Below are positions 54,301-64,000 of a stretch of 64,000 nt of DNA, piece after piece. Where the stretch lies: assembly GCA_047495785.1 (NCBI GenBank), contig JBLDXI010000015.1, positions 3,472,001 to 3,536,000 on the forward strand, given 5' to 3'. Position 1 is the first letter of the stretch. Each line of letters opens with the position of its first letter. The stretch comes from Lepidodermella squamata. Its lineage: Eukaryota > Gastrotricha. The notes beneath the pieces are model-generated. The model was given only the letters and a program-made list of their open reading frames with translations, searched no databases and was not told the DNA's origin. The translations under genes were made by a program, and so were the position numbers.

Positions 54301-57300
54301 CTATTTCGTATTGGATGTTGAAAGTTTCCTCGAATCCGTCGACCACCGATACGGTCGTTTTTTTCACCGGTGACGATCAACCACGACTGCTTCCGGCGAA
54401 GGTAGCCCTCCATCTGGAAAGCCCAGTCGCCGTAATTCGTGTCTTCATCTAAAATGATGATGTCGGCATCTTGCTATCGTGCTGATAACGTGTTAAATAT
54501 CTAGAGTCGGGATAGGAACGGCAAAGAGGCCTTTTCCATTCACGACTCTAGACCCCACATTTGACACCCGCGCACCCGGCGCGTCTATCATCCAGAACGT
54601 TCGACAAGGACCGCTACGCGGTACTTGGTTGTTTTGACCTGTCTCTTTCCGGGTGCTGCTCACGGCTGCGAATCGAACCACCCTTGTAGTCCCCTCCACG
54701 TCATTGGAGGGGATGATTAACCCCATCTCCCCGTGAAAATGGTTGAAAAACGCGATAATCGTGCTGAACATCTCATACTTGAACATGTTTTATTGTTACC
54801 ACTGAAAATTTTCTCACATCAGCTTACCGAAATAGAAAGCGAAGTATGCAGAGCTGATAAGCATCTCCAAGTGACGAAATAGACGAAAATTCAGCAGATA
54901 TATTGTAAACAATAGGACGAAGCCGGTACGTAGATCTCAGTCACGAAATTACAAAATTATGTCAAAATAAGAACTCAAAATTTATAGGACGAGGCTGGTA
55001 AGCACTCCGTCTGACTAACCGAGAACGACATACGAGAAGTTTGAACTGAGAAAAATCAAGAAATCAAGGCACAAATGCCGCTGGAGCAGCGCCAGCCATC
55101 ATGGCTAGTGCACCACCTACAATTGTCAGCTTGGCAAGGTGCAACTTGCTGAAGTAGGCTGCCCCTCCTTCAACATAGGCGACGGGCTTCGTCCACAGCG
55201 TCAGCTCAAAGCCCCCAATGTGCTCCTCGATGGCTGCCTTGCAGTGGGCGCCGATTTTTTCCACATCTTTCTCTTCATAATCGTGAACGACAGTAGCAGG
55301 TAGCAGTTGCAGGGCCAACGCCTTTAGGGCGAACGGCTCGGTCGCCAGCCCTCAGCGACCGTCGCAGGCGGGGTTGCTACAGGATACTAGCGTACGTGTC
55401 GCGACAACAATTAAAAAAATTTTCCTCGACTCAAGATGCTCGACTGCTCATTTACCTCATAATGAAACCAAATCGATCAACAAAGATAGAGACGGGATTT
55501 TACTCTAAATTCGTATAGGCTGACGAAAGCACAAGTTCGAAAATTAGGGCCGTCGAGATAGTCACAATCAGCAAATTCACAGCCGTCAGAGAGGAACTCG
55601 TAGCCAATTTGAGACGCTATTGGATCTGTATTGGCATGAAAAAGATTTTATTTTGCAACCTTTGCCTCTCGGCACTCGCGGCGCGTTAACTCATGCCCGC
55701 ACTACGCTTTCATAAAAATATAAAAGCCATAACAATATTTCATCACATATGTTATAATTATATATAAAACAGGATATTCTTCAACCCATCAAGAACGAAA
55801 TTTCGTGAAATTTTGCCGTAGATTGAGAATATATCGAAATGTTGTCCACAAAGGTGTACTTTTTCGGGAGTTGATAACAGAGAAAACGCTGACATTGCCA
55901 AGATGAGTAAAACCCTCGCCAATTCGCCAAGGCGAAAGCTGGCAGTGCGGACAGTCGGGCGTTCGCTTGTAGGCGATTGTACTGATCCATCATTCGGCCC
56001 AATCGGGGTGATAGCGCTGCTTGCATTGCAAACATCGAACCAGGGGAGGTTCAATGGCAACTTCAAGGCAGATACAGCAATGAGGCAGAGATTCCTCTAT
56101 ACCGAATTCAAATACTAAAAAAAAGAGCGAATGGCAAGTAATATAAGGGTTATATAAGGGTTAGCTGATAAGGGTTTCACTAGCGCGACAGGCTGAAAGT
56201 ACGAGAAAAACAGAGCAGGTGTTACAGCTAGAATAAAAACCAGCATAGCAAAAACGTCGAATGCTTTCCTCCAAAGCCTTTGTGGCGTTTGAAGCTGAGA
56301 CAAAACGAAACATCCAACGCTGATCGCCATTTTCACAGCGTTATTTGCAGAACGAAAAATACGAAAAATTAATTAATTAATTAATTGAATAAGACATGGA
56401 TTATGGATATTTGGCCGTTGGAAGGAAAGGTTCACTTTAAGGCGGCGTCCAGTTTCAGTTACCGAGCCCAATCCACCCGGGCTGAAGTCGATAGCCGGCG
56501 ATTTGAGTTGCCTATGCGCAATCCTGTTAGATGGTTTACGAGATGATTCATCGAGAGTTTTCGACAGAATTCTGGCCAGTTCCCGTGGGCAAATTTAACT
56601 TGCGGGCAACAGAACTCATCCATTTAGCGCCTGAATGCATATGTAAAAAACCGAGTATATCGTAATTCCTGAAGATTATCGTTGAAAATGATAATCGTTC
56701 GTTTCTCCATGTTGAAAATTCAATCGGTTACGTCAAAAAACGACTCTTATATTAGCATTATAAAATAATTTCTATAAATTCGATTAATTTTTCCAATTTT
56801 TATAAATTTTTTCATTAGGTACATCTGGGATCGATGCAGGACACTGTGAAATTTCAGCTGAAATATTGGCAAAACCGCCCGGCTGATGAGCGATTGAAGC
56901 CCGGCGACGTTTTGCTCAGCAATCACCCAACTGCAGGCGGTGCTCATCTGCCCGATTTGACGGTAATAGCGCCGGTTTTCTTAGACGGCAACGACCCGGC
57001 GTTTTTCGTCGCATCCCGCGGCCACCACGCCGATATCGGCGGCTGCGCGCCTGGTTCGATGCCGCACAACTCGCGAAATATCTGGGAAGAAGGCGCGTCG
57101 TTCATCGCCTTCAAACTCGTTAGCCAGGGCAAGTTTTGTGAGGCTGAGTTGGTCAAAGAGCTCGACGCCCCTGGCCTGAGACCCGGCTGTTCCGGCGCGA
57201 GAAATAAGGCGGATAACATTGCGGATTTGCAGGCGCAAGTCGCTGCGTGTCGCCGGGGTGGCGAATTGCTCGGCGAGTTGGTTGCCGAGTACACGCTGCC

Positions 57301-60300
57301 TGTTGTTCGAATTTACACGGAACACATCCGCCGACATGCCGACCACGCGGTTCGGCAACTCATTCGGCAAACGTCTCAGCGATTTGGTTGTAATCAATTG
57401 AAAGCGGTCGATTGGATGGATGACGGCTCGCGTATTCAGTTGACGGTGAATTTGGACGCTGATAAAGGCGAGGCTGATTTCGATTTCACTGGAACTACCG
57501 AAGAGGTGTATGGTAATTGGAATTGTCCTAGGTAAGTATCCAAATGAATCTGAATTTTTTTTGAATTTTTGAATGAATTTTTCGATCTGATCAGAGTTCT
57601 TGAATCGGATAAATAGAATCTGTCGCCCCAAAATGTAAAAGTTCGCCCTCGTTTCATCTCAGCCCTTATTTTAAATAAGCGCGCCCTCTGAGTAAACAAA
57701 GCCGCCCCGTCGCCCCGCTATTTATTAGTACACTCCGAACACTTGCACCGAGATGAACACTTGATATTGTTTGAAAAATTTAAAAACAGGGTTTCCCCTT
57801 CCGCTTGAAACAACCTTTTTTACACAGACCACAGACAATAAATTCTTTTTGTTATCATTGTCATTATCGTCATCGGAGTCTTTTTGGACGCGCCTGATTT
57901 TGGGCGAATTCGCAGGTGAATCAGCGGGCGGAGGTGGGCTCACAATAGTTTGATCGAGGTCGACTTCGTCAGGGTTTAGATCAATCATCGACCAGGTAGG
58001 CGAGAGGTTGCATAGCCAGAGCACCCTTGGCCAATTTTTTGCGGCCACGCTTGGCCGGCTTTTCAACCTTGGTCAGCCGCTTCTCGTAATTAGAAGGAAC
58101 CGGGCGACCCGATTGTATTTCGAACGCGAGGGAGTGATAACAAACAAATTGTTTGCTAAAAAATCGGCCCAGCTGCCGTTTCTCAGCACGGCGACGTGGT
58201 AGTTAAGCTTGTATTTCACGAAATCGGCCCAGCTTGCGAAACGACACTCAATGGAAGGAAGTCGAAGTCGAAGACGAAGTCGATCACGGCGCCAAACACG
58301 ATAACTAGCACCTGCGATGTTGATCGTACGAATTTTCACAGATTTTTTTTCGGAAATTCCAACGCGCCATGCCAATGATGAAAAGCGACTGCGGCTTGGG
58401 TTTGAAACAAACAGCGTTGGTTGAGATTATTCTGGTCCTTCGATACGACCTAAAGGGGGAAAACCTAAAGCAAAACGCCTCTAGAAGTTTCAGCAACTTC
58501 AACTGTTGTCTGGCGGTCCAAGTTCTCTTGATGTCACGATTGCCGGATTCGTTGGCATTGTTGGTCGAAGGAAGGCCGGGTGCGAAACCCTCATACCAGC
58601 TGTTTCTGTGAACATCGTCGAGCCGATTTGGGCCGATTTTATTCTGATTTTATGTTTCATTCCTTACCTATTCGTGAATAGTATTTTATATTATAGGCAA
58701 CCCTTGTTGAATGACTGAGTAATAGTAATCGGCACCATTTTACGCTAGATGTAGCTGGAGATTCGTTGTAAGACGCGTGAAACACGCAAGTGAACGAATA
58801 GTTGTGAACTAGGACATCGATTTGATAACATCGGGCGAATGCGACTATCGTGCCGTTGTCGCCCCACGATTCGGTATTACTGGCATCGAAACCATTCGTC
58901 AGAGATAGAACTGCAAATGAAGCAGGGAATAGCAACGTAATAGAGATGCCGCGGTTAAAATTTTAGTATGCCGGCCCGAACCGCCGGGCCGGCCCGATCA
59001 CCACCGGAAACCGGAAATAACCGCATTTATTTCACTTTTTATTGAGCCTCTCAACTCTTAATAATTCATCTCATCGCTCATAGCTATTACGTTGTTCATG
59101 CAGGCAAGAAATCGAAGCTTAACTCGCATGAAGAAGCTAAAGCTTGTTCATGCGTATTTTCATCATATCATCGGCTAGTTGAGACTTCGTGCGATTTTTC
59201 GATGGATTTATCACTAGTTTAAGCTGTGAAAAAAACTGTTCAGCCGCAGTTGAGGTCGCCGGTGTCGATAAGATTTTCAGTGCGGATTTGGCGAGTGACT
59301 GCAGCTGATGCCCGCTTGTTGAAGGCTGATCGCCGCCCATCAGTTCAAAATCGTGCTTCGCTTAAGTTGAGAACATAACGATCAATTTAAAATCAATTCT
59401 AGATGGTTTGTTACCTCTTTCAGTTGACGTTGCTGTGGCGGGGCGGTAATTAATACCTGAAAGTATATTATAAAAAACTTTTTGGAACATTTCAACAAAT
59501 TTAAGACATTTCTGGTCATGAGATAATTTCATTTACCGTCAATTATTTTTGTTTGCGTTACTTATAGCACATAAATTCTATTTTTTATTGCAAAATATTA
59601 ACATTAAATATTTCCATTTTTAGAGCTGTTGCTATGTCTGGGGTCTTGTACTGCCTTCGTTCGATGATCGGCTCGAAAATGCCACTCAACGCCGGTTGCC
59701 TCGCGCCGATTCGCATCAAATTCCCAGACGCGTCGCTCCTCTCGCCGAGCCCTGAAGCCGCTGTCGTAGCCGGCAACGTGTTGACCTCACAGCGGGTCGT
59801 CGACGTCGTCCTGCGGGCGTTTCAAGCCTGTGCCGCAAGCCAAGGCTGCATGAACAACGTGGCACTAGGCCGCAGCCAGACGCAAACCAGCCCGGAAAAA
59901 GCTTGGACCTCGAGTTACTACGAAACAATAGCCGGCGGGGCTGGGGCTGGTCCAGACTGGCGAGGCCGGTCCGGAGTCCACGTGCATATGACCAACACCC
60001 GAATTACAGACCCTGAGCTGCTGGAGAAGCGTTTCCCGGTCGTGCTGACCCGATTCACCCTGCGCGAGAATTCGGGCGGGGCTGGCGAGTACCCGGGCGG
60101 GGATGGGGTGATTCGAGAACTGCTATTCCGGGCTCCGACTTCTGTATCACTATTGACCGAGCGGCGTATAACCGAGCCGTATGGAATGGCGGGCGGTTCT
60201 CCGGGCGAAAGGGGCCGCAATTTGCTGATTCGCAAACGGGAGGGGCGTCGGGTGGCTCTGTCGCCGAAAACCGGGTTCGAGGCCGAACCGGGTGACCGGC

Positions 60301-60356
60301 TGCTCTTATACACGCCGGGCGGTGGCGGATACGGTTCTGCCCCTGCCGGAAAATAA
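45338..60356 (+). CDS. OPLAH: 5-oxoprolinase (ATP-hydrolysing), complete, 7 exons
   Basis: Exons 45338-45499, 45550-46513, 46737-47033, 50124-50805, 50859-51177, 56819-57531 and 59624-60356 join in frame to 1,289 residues (human 1,288). The enzyme cleaves 5-oxo-L-proline to L-glutamate with ATP in the cytosolic gamma-glutamyl (glutathione) cycle. The hydantoinase A half starts [20 protein letters not shown] and contains [35 protein letters not shown] and [19 protein letters not shown]. The hydantoinase B half contains [66 protein letters not shown] and the closing YTPGGGGYG. All conserved blocks are present. Introns 3, 5 and 6 (3.1, 5.6 and 2.1 kb) hold transposon debris, while introns 1 and 4 are 50-53 bp. 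Nothing suggests recent transfer. Confidence 0.97.
47150..47194. repeat. Telomere-like (TTAGGG)n tract, copy 1 of a 32-bp direct repeat
   Basis: TAGTTAGGGTTCGGG leads into TTAGGG units followed by GCTACGGTCATTCGGTTC. The 32 bp 47163-47194 recur at 47768-47799 with one difference. Confidence 0.8.
47768..47799. repeat. Telomere-like tract, copy 2 of a 32-bp direct repeat
   Basis: TTAGGGTTAGGGTTGCTACG followed by GTCCTTCGGTTC. It matches 47163-47194 at 31 of 32 positions. The copies bracket about 570 bp. Confidence 0.8.
48536..48671 (+). mobile_element. Ty1/Copia retrotransposon remnant, 3' end of pol
   Basis: The frame reads [20 protein letters not shown] then [10 protein letters not shown] and a stop near 48671. 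ADIFTKxxPxxxFExLxxxLGL is the typical last segment of Copia RNase H. No longer Copia frame is attached upstream, so the fragment is truncated. Confidence 0.65.
48869..49231 (-). pseudogene. Pipsqueak/CENP-B-type HTH fragment of a pogo-like transposase
   Basis: The 120-residue frame has [20 protein letters not shown] then [20 protein letters not shown], a helix-turn-helix of the pipsqueak kind, followed by [18 protein letters not shown]. These domains open many pogo-family transposases. No DDE catalytic domain follows, so it is a broken copy, or less likely a short host HTH protein. Confidence 0.55.
52332..53110 (-). mobile_element. 5'-truncated non-LTR retrotransposon (CR1/L2/Rex-like LINE), 3' end
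   Basis: The minus-strand frame ending at 52424 holds the C-terminal part of a LINE reverse transcriptase: [70 protein letters not shown] and [20 protein letters not shown]. After about 65 bp of 3'-UTR it ends in a (TAAA)n-type tail (AATAAATAAAATAAATAAA on the minus strand), as in CR1/L2 clades. The frame is open for about 200 codons, so decay is limited. The catalytic YxDD part is missing because of 5' truncation. Confidence 0.78.
54225..54460 (-). pseudogene. Copia gag remnant with a frameshift
   Basis: The minus-strand frame [20 protein letters not shown] then [10 protein letters not shown] matches the start of Copia-type Gag (NYxxWxxxMExxLxRKxxWxIVTG). The expected continuation ([20 protein letters not shown]) is in another frame, so there is a frameshift after about residue 38. 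Upstream, ACACGTTATCAGCACG (about 54477-54492) resembles the leader just past an LTR. No intact pol is attached. Confidence 0.5.
57532..59623. other. OPLAH intron 6
   Basis: A 2.1-kb intron between CCTAG|GTAAGT and TTTTTAG|AGC. It contains the hAT fragment listed below. A minus-strand stretch (58073-58375) repeats an SWADF motif twice but belongs to no family I know. Confidence 0.75.
59137..59340 (-). pseudogene. hAT transposase C-terminal dimerisation fragment
   Basis: The 67-residue frame has [20 protein letters not shown] then [20 protein letters not shown]. This follows the hAT C-terminal pattern LAxxxLxIxxxPxSSxxxERxFSxxxxxxxxxRxxL. The remainder of the transposase is absent, so the copy is dead. 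Confidence 0.7.
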
Positions 60357-60450
60357 CAACTGCCAATTTACAGATAGACATGAAACAACTGCCATTGAAA
60401 TTCTCTATTTTTTCGATCTACACCTTGTAGATCTGATGCGCTGATTATAT

Positions 60451-60456
60451 AATAAA
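60451..60456 (+). terminator. Poly(A) signal of OPLAH (AATAAA)
   Basis: AATAAA lies 95 bp after the OPLAH stop codon. It is the likely cleavage signal by position. Confidence 0.5.
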
Positions 60457-61624
60457 CTCGGTGTTGTTATTATGAAAATTCTCTGCTGTTTTGTTTGTTT
60501 TTCTCTCAACTTTAGCATTGATTGATTGACGCCAAATTTTGTTGCTATTTCTTTCTCAACTTGTGCGTAGTGTGTGATAAATGTCATGAAAACGACTTGG
60601 AACGAATTATTGTTTTGTGCCAATTATTGTAGATGAATTTAATTATGTATTCATTTGAGTAATAAAATTATTATTTCCATAATTCGGGTTTTTTGAAAAC
60701 TGAAGGACAAAACTTCAATATTCCGGACAGAATGTCCCTGTTGTAATTTGCAGACTAAGTTATCTAAGAAGAAATCGTTCCTGGCCAGAGTGTTTCAACG
60801 CGACTTCACTATGAAAGCGCTCAGGGGACACGAAGCTTCACACCTTCAAAACTTTTCATTTAGGCGATGGATCAGAATGATACAAAAATATTTCAAAATA
60901 TATTTTAGAAAATCAAGACTGAATGACTTGATGATACCAACTCCAAACTTCGTGGTAACTTCTACTACAACACAATTCCACTTATTACAGATGTGTTGTC
61001 TTGAGTACCGTAAAATAGGAAGACTCAAACCTGTAAAAATAACAGATGACGAGGTAAAAGAACTACAAATGAGGTGGGTACCATTGGATAGCTTGGAGGA
61101 AGGACAATCTTAAAATGGCATATGAATAAAATTTTAATTTCACAGATTCTGTTTAGCAGTCAACAAACGTCTGGCGAAAAATAGAATTTTCCAAGCTTCT
61201 CAAAGTTCCAGTCTACCCACTAAAGACCCGCTACCGTAGGCATTATCTTGCTCTTCAGATTATTCATGGGCCAATTTTGGCGTTTGAAAATGACCTCACT
61301 CTCCAAAGCCCATCAAGTTCACACTTTATCTTGCGAAAATTCCCAGAAAATGACAAAATGCTGTTTCTCACCAGAAAATTCTTTGCGGCTCGTGCCAGGT
61401 CAACCGAAAGCACGCGAACATTTTATTTCTAAATTTTCACTAGCTTTTTGTGTGAATTGAAATTACACATAACTGATTCTTACTTTTAGGCTAGGTAACT
61501 GCTGCTTACGATATTAGTTTAGTGTGTTTTCTCAAAAATCGGTTGAAATTAATTTTTTATATTTAGTTTGGAAATTTTCGCTTTAATCTTTGCGAAAATT
61601 AATTGAGCCTTCTGTTTCACTGAA
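60457..61624. other. Intergenic region OPLAH / secreted protein
   Basis: About 1.2 kb. It contains a partial copy of the MITE family seen in the Ly6 intron, around 61062-61112. The open frame 60748-61113 overlaps that repeat and is not called as a gene. Confidence 0.55.
61062..61112 (+). mobile_element. Fragment of the MITE family also present at 28008 and 28932
   Basis: GTGGGTACCATTGGATAGCT then TGGAGGAAGGACAATCTT matches the segment at 28973-29012 (GTAGTACCGTTAGGTAGCC, GGAGGAAGGGCAATCTG). Outer ends are not recognisable. Confidence 0.5.
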
Positions 61625-62989
61625 ATGTTTCCACCGAAGGTGCATCTTCTGTTGATTGCAGTTTTCGGTAAATTTCTTCAAATTGAAAATTCACCATTGG
61701 ATCATTGTCGATTTTCAGGATTAGCCGCTTTTGCACGAGGAAAGACTTATCACGTCGGCATCAAGCTGAAAATTTCAAATAATAACGACAACGAGAATAA
61801 TATCCATGTAGAACATAATGGCTGGAATCCGCATTATACAACCACCTCATCAACGCCTACTTCTTCAACTTCAACGACGACTATTACCTCGTCAACAACA
61901 ACGTTGCCGACTGCTGGGGCCAACCCGGCGCGCCGCCTTCGCGCAAATCGCCAGCCGAAAAACGCAGTTGAACGCGCGGCTTTATTGCGAAAATTCAGCC
62001 AAATGGACCGCGGCCTTAAAAAGAAGCACCGTTCGAAGGTTACAACAACCACAGATTTGCCAGCTGTAGTTACGGATATGCCGTATTTCGAGGTTGAAAT
62101 CACCGACAGTCCGTCTGGAAATGGCTTATTAGCAGCCGAACCTGAGCAGCCTACAACGATTAATTTTAAAACAACAACGAGTCGTCGTCCTCTCAAGGCA
62201 AAAACAGAGAAACCGAATCGCGTCGATAATCGAAGGGATATATTGAAAAATTATCGCCGACTTCAAGAGCAGCGAAAGGCCAAAGCTGCAACTACGACTA
62301 CTCGCACAACATTATCGACGACTACGCCATTTTTTATGCCGGAAACTGTTGAAAAGGTTGCTGATCATCAAGAAAATGCAATTGTTAAGGAGGCTGCGCT
62401 CCTTGAACAGCCCAAATTGCTGGAATTAACAACACAGATGCCTTCATCAACCACAATTTCGTCTAATCTTCCGAAATCTTCCACGCCTCGGTTGAAGAAG
62501 AAAAAGGTTAGCAGTGAAGAAAGTGAATCAGCCGGTGATAGCAAGAGTGGAGAGACAGAAAGCGCGGGTGAAAGTGAGGAAGAAAGTGGATCGGAAAGTG
62601 GGTCGGAAACTGCTGAAGATTCGAAGCCTACAACCAAGCCTGCGAAGAAAAAGTTGGAGGTCCTCAACAAACACCCGTCGTCTCAAAACGATGAAGATGA
62701 CGGGCTGGTTCTTGATCGCCACGGTAAGAAGTCGTCGTTGCCTAAAACGAAGGATGAAACTCGAAAATGGGCTCGAGAGGCAGTGAATGAGTACAAGAAA
62801 ATATCAAAACAACTGCCCGATATTTTACAAATGGATTTCCCGACTGAATCTCGTAAGAAGGTATCACCACGGGTTCAATCAGCTACCCTGAAGCCCCAAA
62901 AATCTGGTGATGAGGCGAATGATAGAAGCAGGCGAAAAACAAGCAAAGAGGAACCTGAGCGCGTGTTGGTTCGAGCGAAACGATTTTAG
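61625..62989 (+). CDS. Secreted Thr-rich and Ser/Glu-rich protein, no known domain
   Basis: Exons 61625-61667 and 61719-62989 give 437 residues. Removing the 51-bp intron (G|GTAAAT to TTTTCAG|GA) yields a clean signal peptide: MFPPKVHLLLIAVFGLAAFA. The intron length is a multiple of three and stop-free, so unspliced RNA would also be readable. The mature protein has a Thr/Ser-rich mucin-like stretch (TTSSTPTSSTSTTTITSSTT), basic segments, a repeated acidic Ser/Glu region (ESAGESEEESGSESGSETAE) and a basic C-terminus ending RVLVRAKRF. Dense Thr/Ser suggests O-glycosylation. It could be an extracellular-matrix, cuticle or mucus component. No family is recognised, and it is probably lineage-specific. 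Confidence 0.75.
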   Translation: MFPPKVHLLLIAVFGKFLQIENSPLDHCRFSGLAAFARGKTYHVGIKLKISNNNDNENNIHVEHNGWNPHYTTTSSTPTSSTSTTTITSSTTTLPTAGANPARRLRANRQPKNAVERAALLRKFSQMDRGLKKKHRSKVTTTTDLPAVVTDMPYFEVEITDSPSGNGLLAAEPEQPTTINFKTTTSRRPLKAKTEKPNRVDNRRDILKNYRRLQEQRKAKAATTTTRTTLSTTTPFFMPETVEKVADHQENAIVKEAALLEQPKLLELTTQMPSSTTISSNLPKSSTPRLKKKKVSSEESESAGDSKSGETESAGESEEESGSESGSETAEDSKPTTKPAKKKLEVLNKHPSSQNDEDDGLVLDRHGKKSSLPKTKDETRKWAREAVNEYKKISKQLPDILQMDFPTESRKKVSPRVQSATLKPQKSGDEANDRSRRKTSKEEPERVLVRAKRF

Positions 62990-64000
62990 CTTGATTATTT
63001 CTAACAGAAAAAAGCCGGATTTATAGCATTGTAATATTTATTGGTATCTTTGACTCGGAACTTTCAACTCTGTCAACATAGTTTAATCTTGATCATCACA
63101 TCTTAATTTTTCGATTTTCGGTATTTTCTGACCAAAAAGTTATGCTCGGAATAAAAATAAAAAATATTTGAAAAAATCGTCTTTTTGTGTGTTCGCTGGG
63201 CCAATTAACTCACCATAGTAAATTAAATAATGAGAGCTGTTGGGTTCAGCGTTGGGCTCGTGAATTTTATTGATATTTACAGACCAGATTTCCGGCCTCT
63301 GATTTTCCATTCTTTGGATGCTGGGAAACATCGATTCTTTTGTCTATATGTAGGCAATTGAAAAATTAGAAACCCAGAATTCTTGTTTCCCCTTAAATCC
63401 GAATTATCCGATGTATCGAAAAATGCGATTGCTCTCCAGAAAAAAATCACCCTAATTAGGGGAATTTTACACCCTATAGTTGGGAATTATTCCAACGATC
63501 CCGATGGTTTTCAATCGGTTTTTATTCTTTTATTTTATTTTATTTTATTGCCACATCCTTTTTGTTCAGAATTGCAAGTTGGTAGATAACAGGTCAAGTT
63601 ATTATCACAAAGTGGAACATGACCTAGTTGAATTATTGCGACGCATGAAAACAAGGCAACAGGCGGATGGCAGAAGATAGGTCATCGTTTATAAAACCGT
63701 ACATCCTTGTAAGATTTGCAGATTCCACAGCCATTACCACGGATTTCTCATCCCATATGTTTATTTATCAACTGCTGTCATCGCGTACGAGAATAACACG
63801 CACACGCTTCAAAACAACAGCGCAGCCATCCGGCACGTGCTCGAATTCAGTCATTTTTTCAAATTTCAATCTCTTAAACACTGAATTTTAATAAGCTAGT
63901 GCCGACTTTTTACTATAATTCAATTATTTATTATTTTTCGATAGGTATTGTTACTCTTTAAAAATAGCCAAAGATGAGGTTATCAGTCTTTGGCGCCCTG
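62990..64000. other. Right edge without a confident gene
   Basis: About 1 kb. On the minus strand a possible exon (63343-63212; MFPSIQRMENQRPEIWSVNI) sits between CTACATATAG| and G|GTGAGT, but no partner exon or family was found. The rest is AT-rich with no recognised feature. Confidence 0.45.

Larger units (their letters stand above)
51178..56818. other. OPLAH intron 5, transposon-rich
   Basis: A 5.6-kb intron between CCG|GTGAGA and TTCATTAG|GTA that joins conserved HIP and VHLGSMQ blocks. It contains a LINE 3' end and a Copia gag remnant, listed separately. Other coding-looking pieces on the minus strand (51630-52096, 55064-55318) have no family I recognise. Confidence 0.75.

Noticed and set aside
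60748-61113. 121-codon plus-strand frame
   Set aside because: Its 3' half overlaps a repeat-family fragment and it has no recognisable domain or splice context.
1-64000. CRISPR arrays, bacterial operons, tRNA or rRNA genes
   Set aside because: No repeat-spacer array, Shine-Dalgarno pattern or rRNA segment was seen; the only tRNA-like sequence is the SINE head.

Overview
This window comes from a small-genome invertebrate animal (bilaterian). The evidence is GT-AG introns, many only 50-62 bp long, and metazoan genes: RAB11, ITFG1, neugrin, VPS13D, two rhodopsin-type GPCRs, a Ly6/uPAR-domain protein, an ezrin/radixin/moesin protein, VMA21, ROGDI, NFU1, an FRS2-type adaptor and 5-oxoprolinase. 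I cannot name the phylum. Most start codons have a 3' splice-acceptor-like sequence 0-65 bp upstream, some directly touching the ATG. Two groups of same-strand genes are very close together. Both facts suggest spliced-leader trans-splicing, possibly with operons, but no spliced-leader gene was seen here.

Layout. 1-5.4 kb: minus-strand cluster ITFG1 > NGRN > RAB11. 6.25-27.0 kb: a complete plus-strand VPS13D gene of 16 coding exons (3,668 residues by my joins). Its 6.4-kb intron 11 holds two paralogous minus-strand GPCR genes. 27.6-31.1 kb: a two-exon Ly6-type gene on the minus strand; its 3-kb intron holds a TA-flanked inverted-repeat element (MITE), a second related inverted repeat and a tRNA-derived SINE. 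32.3-38.2 kb: an ERM gene on the minus strand with several alternative exons. 38.5 kb: VMA21. 41.0-44.5 kb: plus-strand cluster ROGDI > NFU1 > FRS2-like. 45.3-60.4 kb: a complete 5-oxoprolinase gene (1,289 residues, 7 exons) whose large introns hold LINE, Copia, hAT and pipsqueak/pogo remnants and telomere-like direct repeats. 61.6-63.0 kb: a secreted Thr-rich and Ser/Glu-rich protein with no recognised domain.

The genes are mostly unrelated housekeeping functions: membrane traffic and lipid transfer (RAB11, VPS13D), mitochondrial biogenesis (neugrin, NFU1), cortex and signalling (ERM, FRS2, GPCRs, ITFG1), V-ATPase assembly (VMA21, ROGDI) and the glutathione cycle (OPLAH).

The most unusual signals are a dispersed 10-mer, TCCNCCTTAA, found 14 times by eye and mostly in introns; the nested GPCR pair; an in-frame alternative ERM exon that would give a FERM-less protein; and start-codon-adjacent splice acceptors. 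Exon joins were worked out by hand from reading frame and splice consensus, and all phases close.
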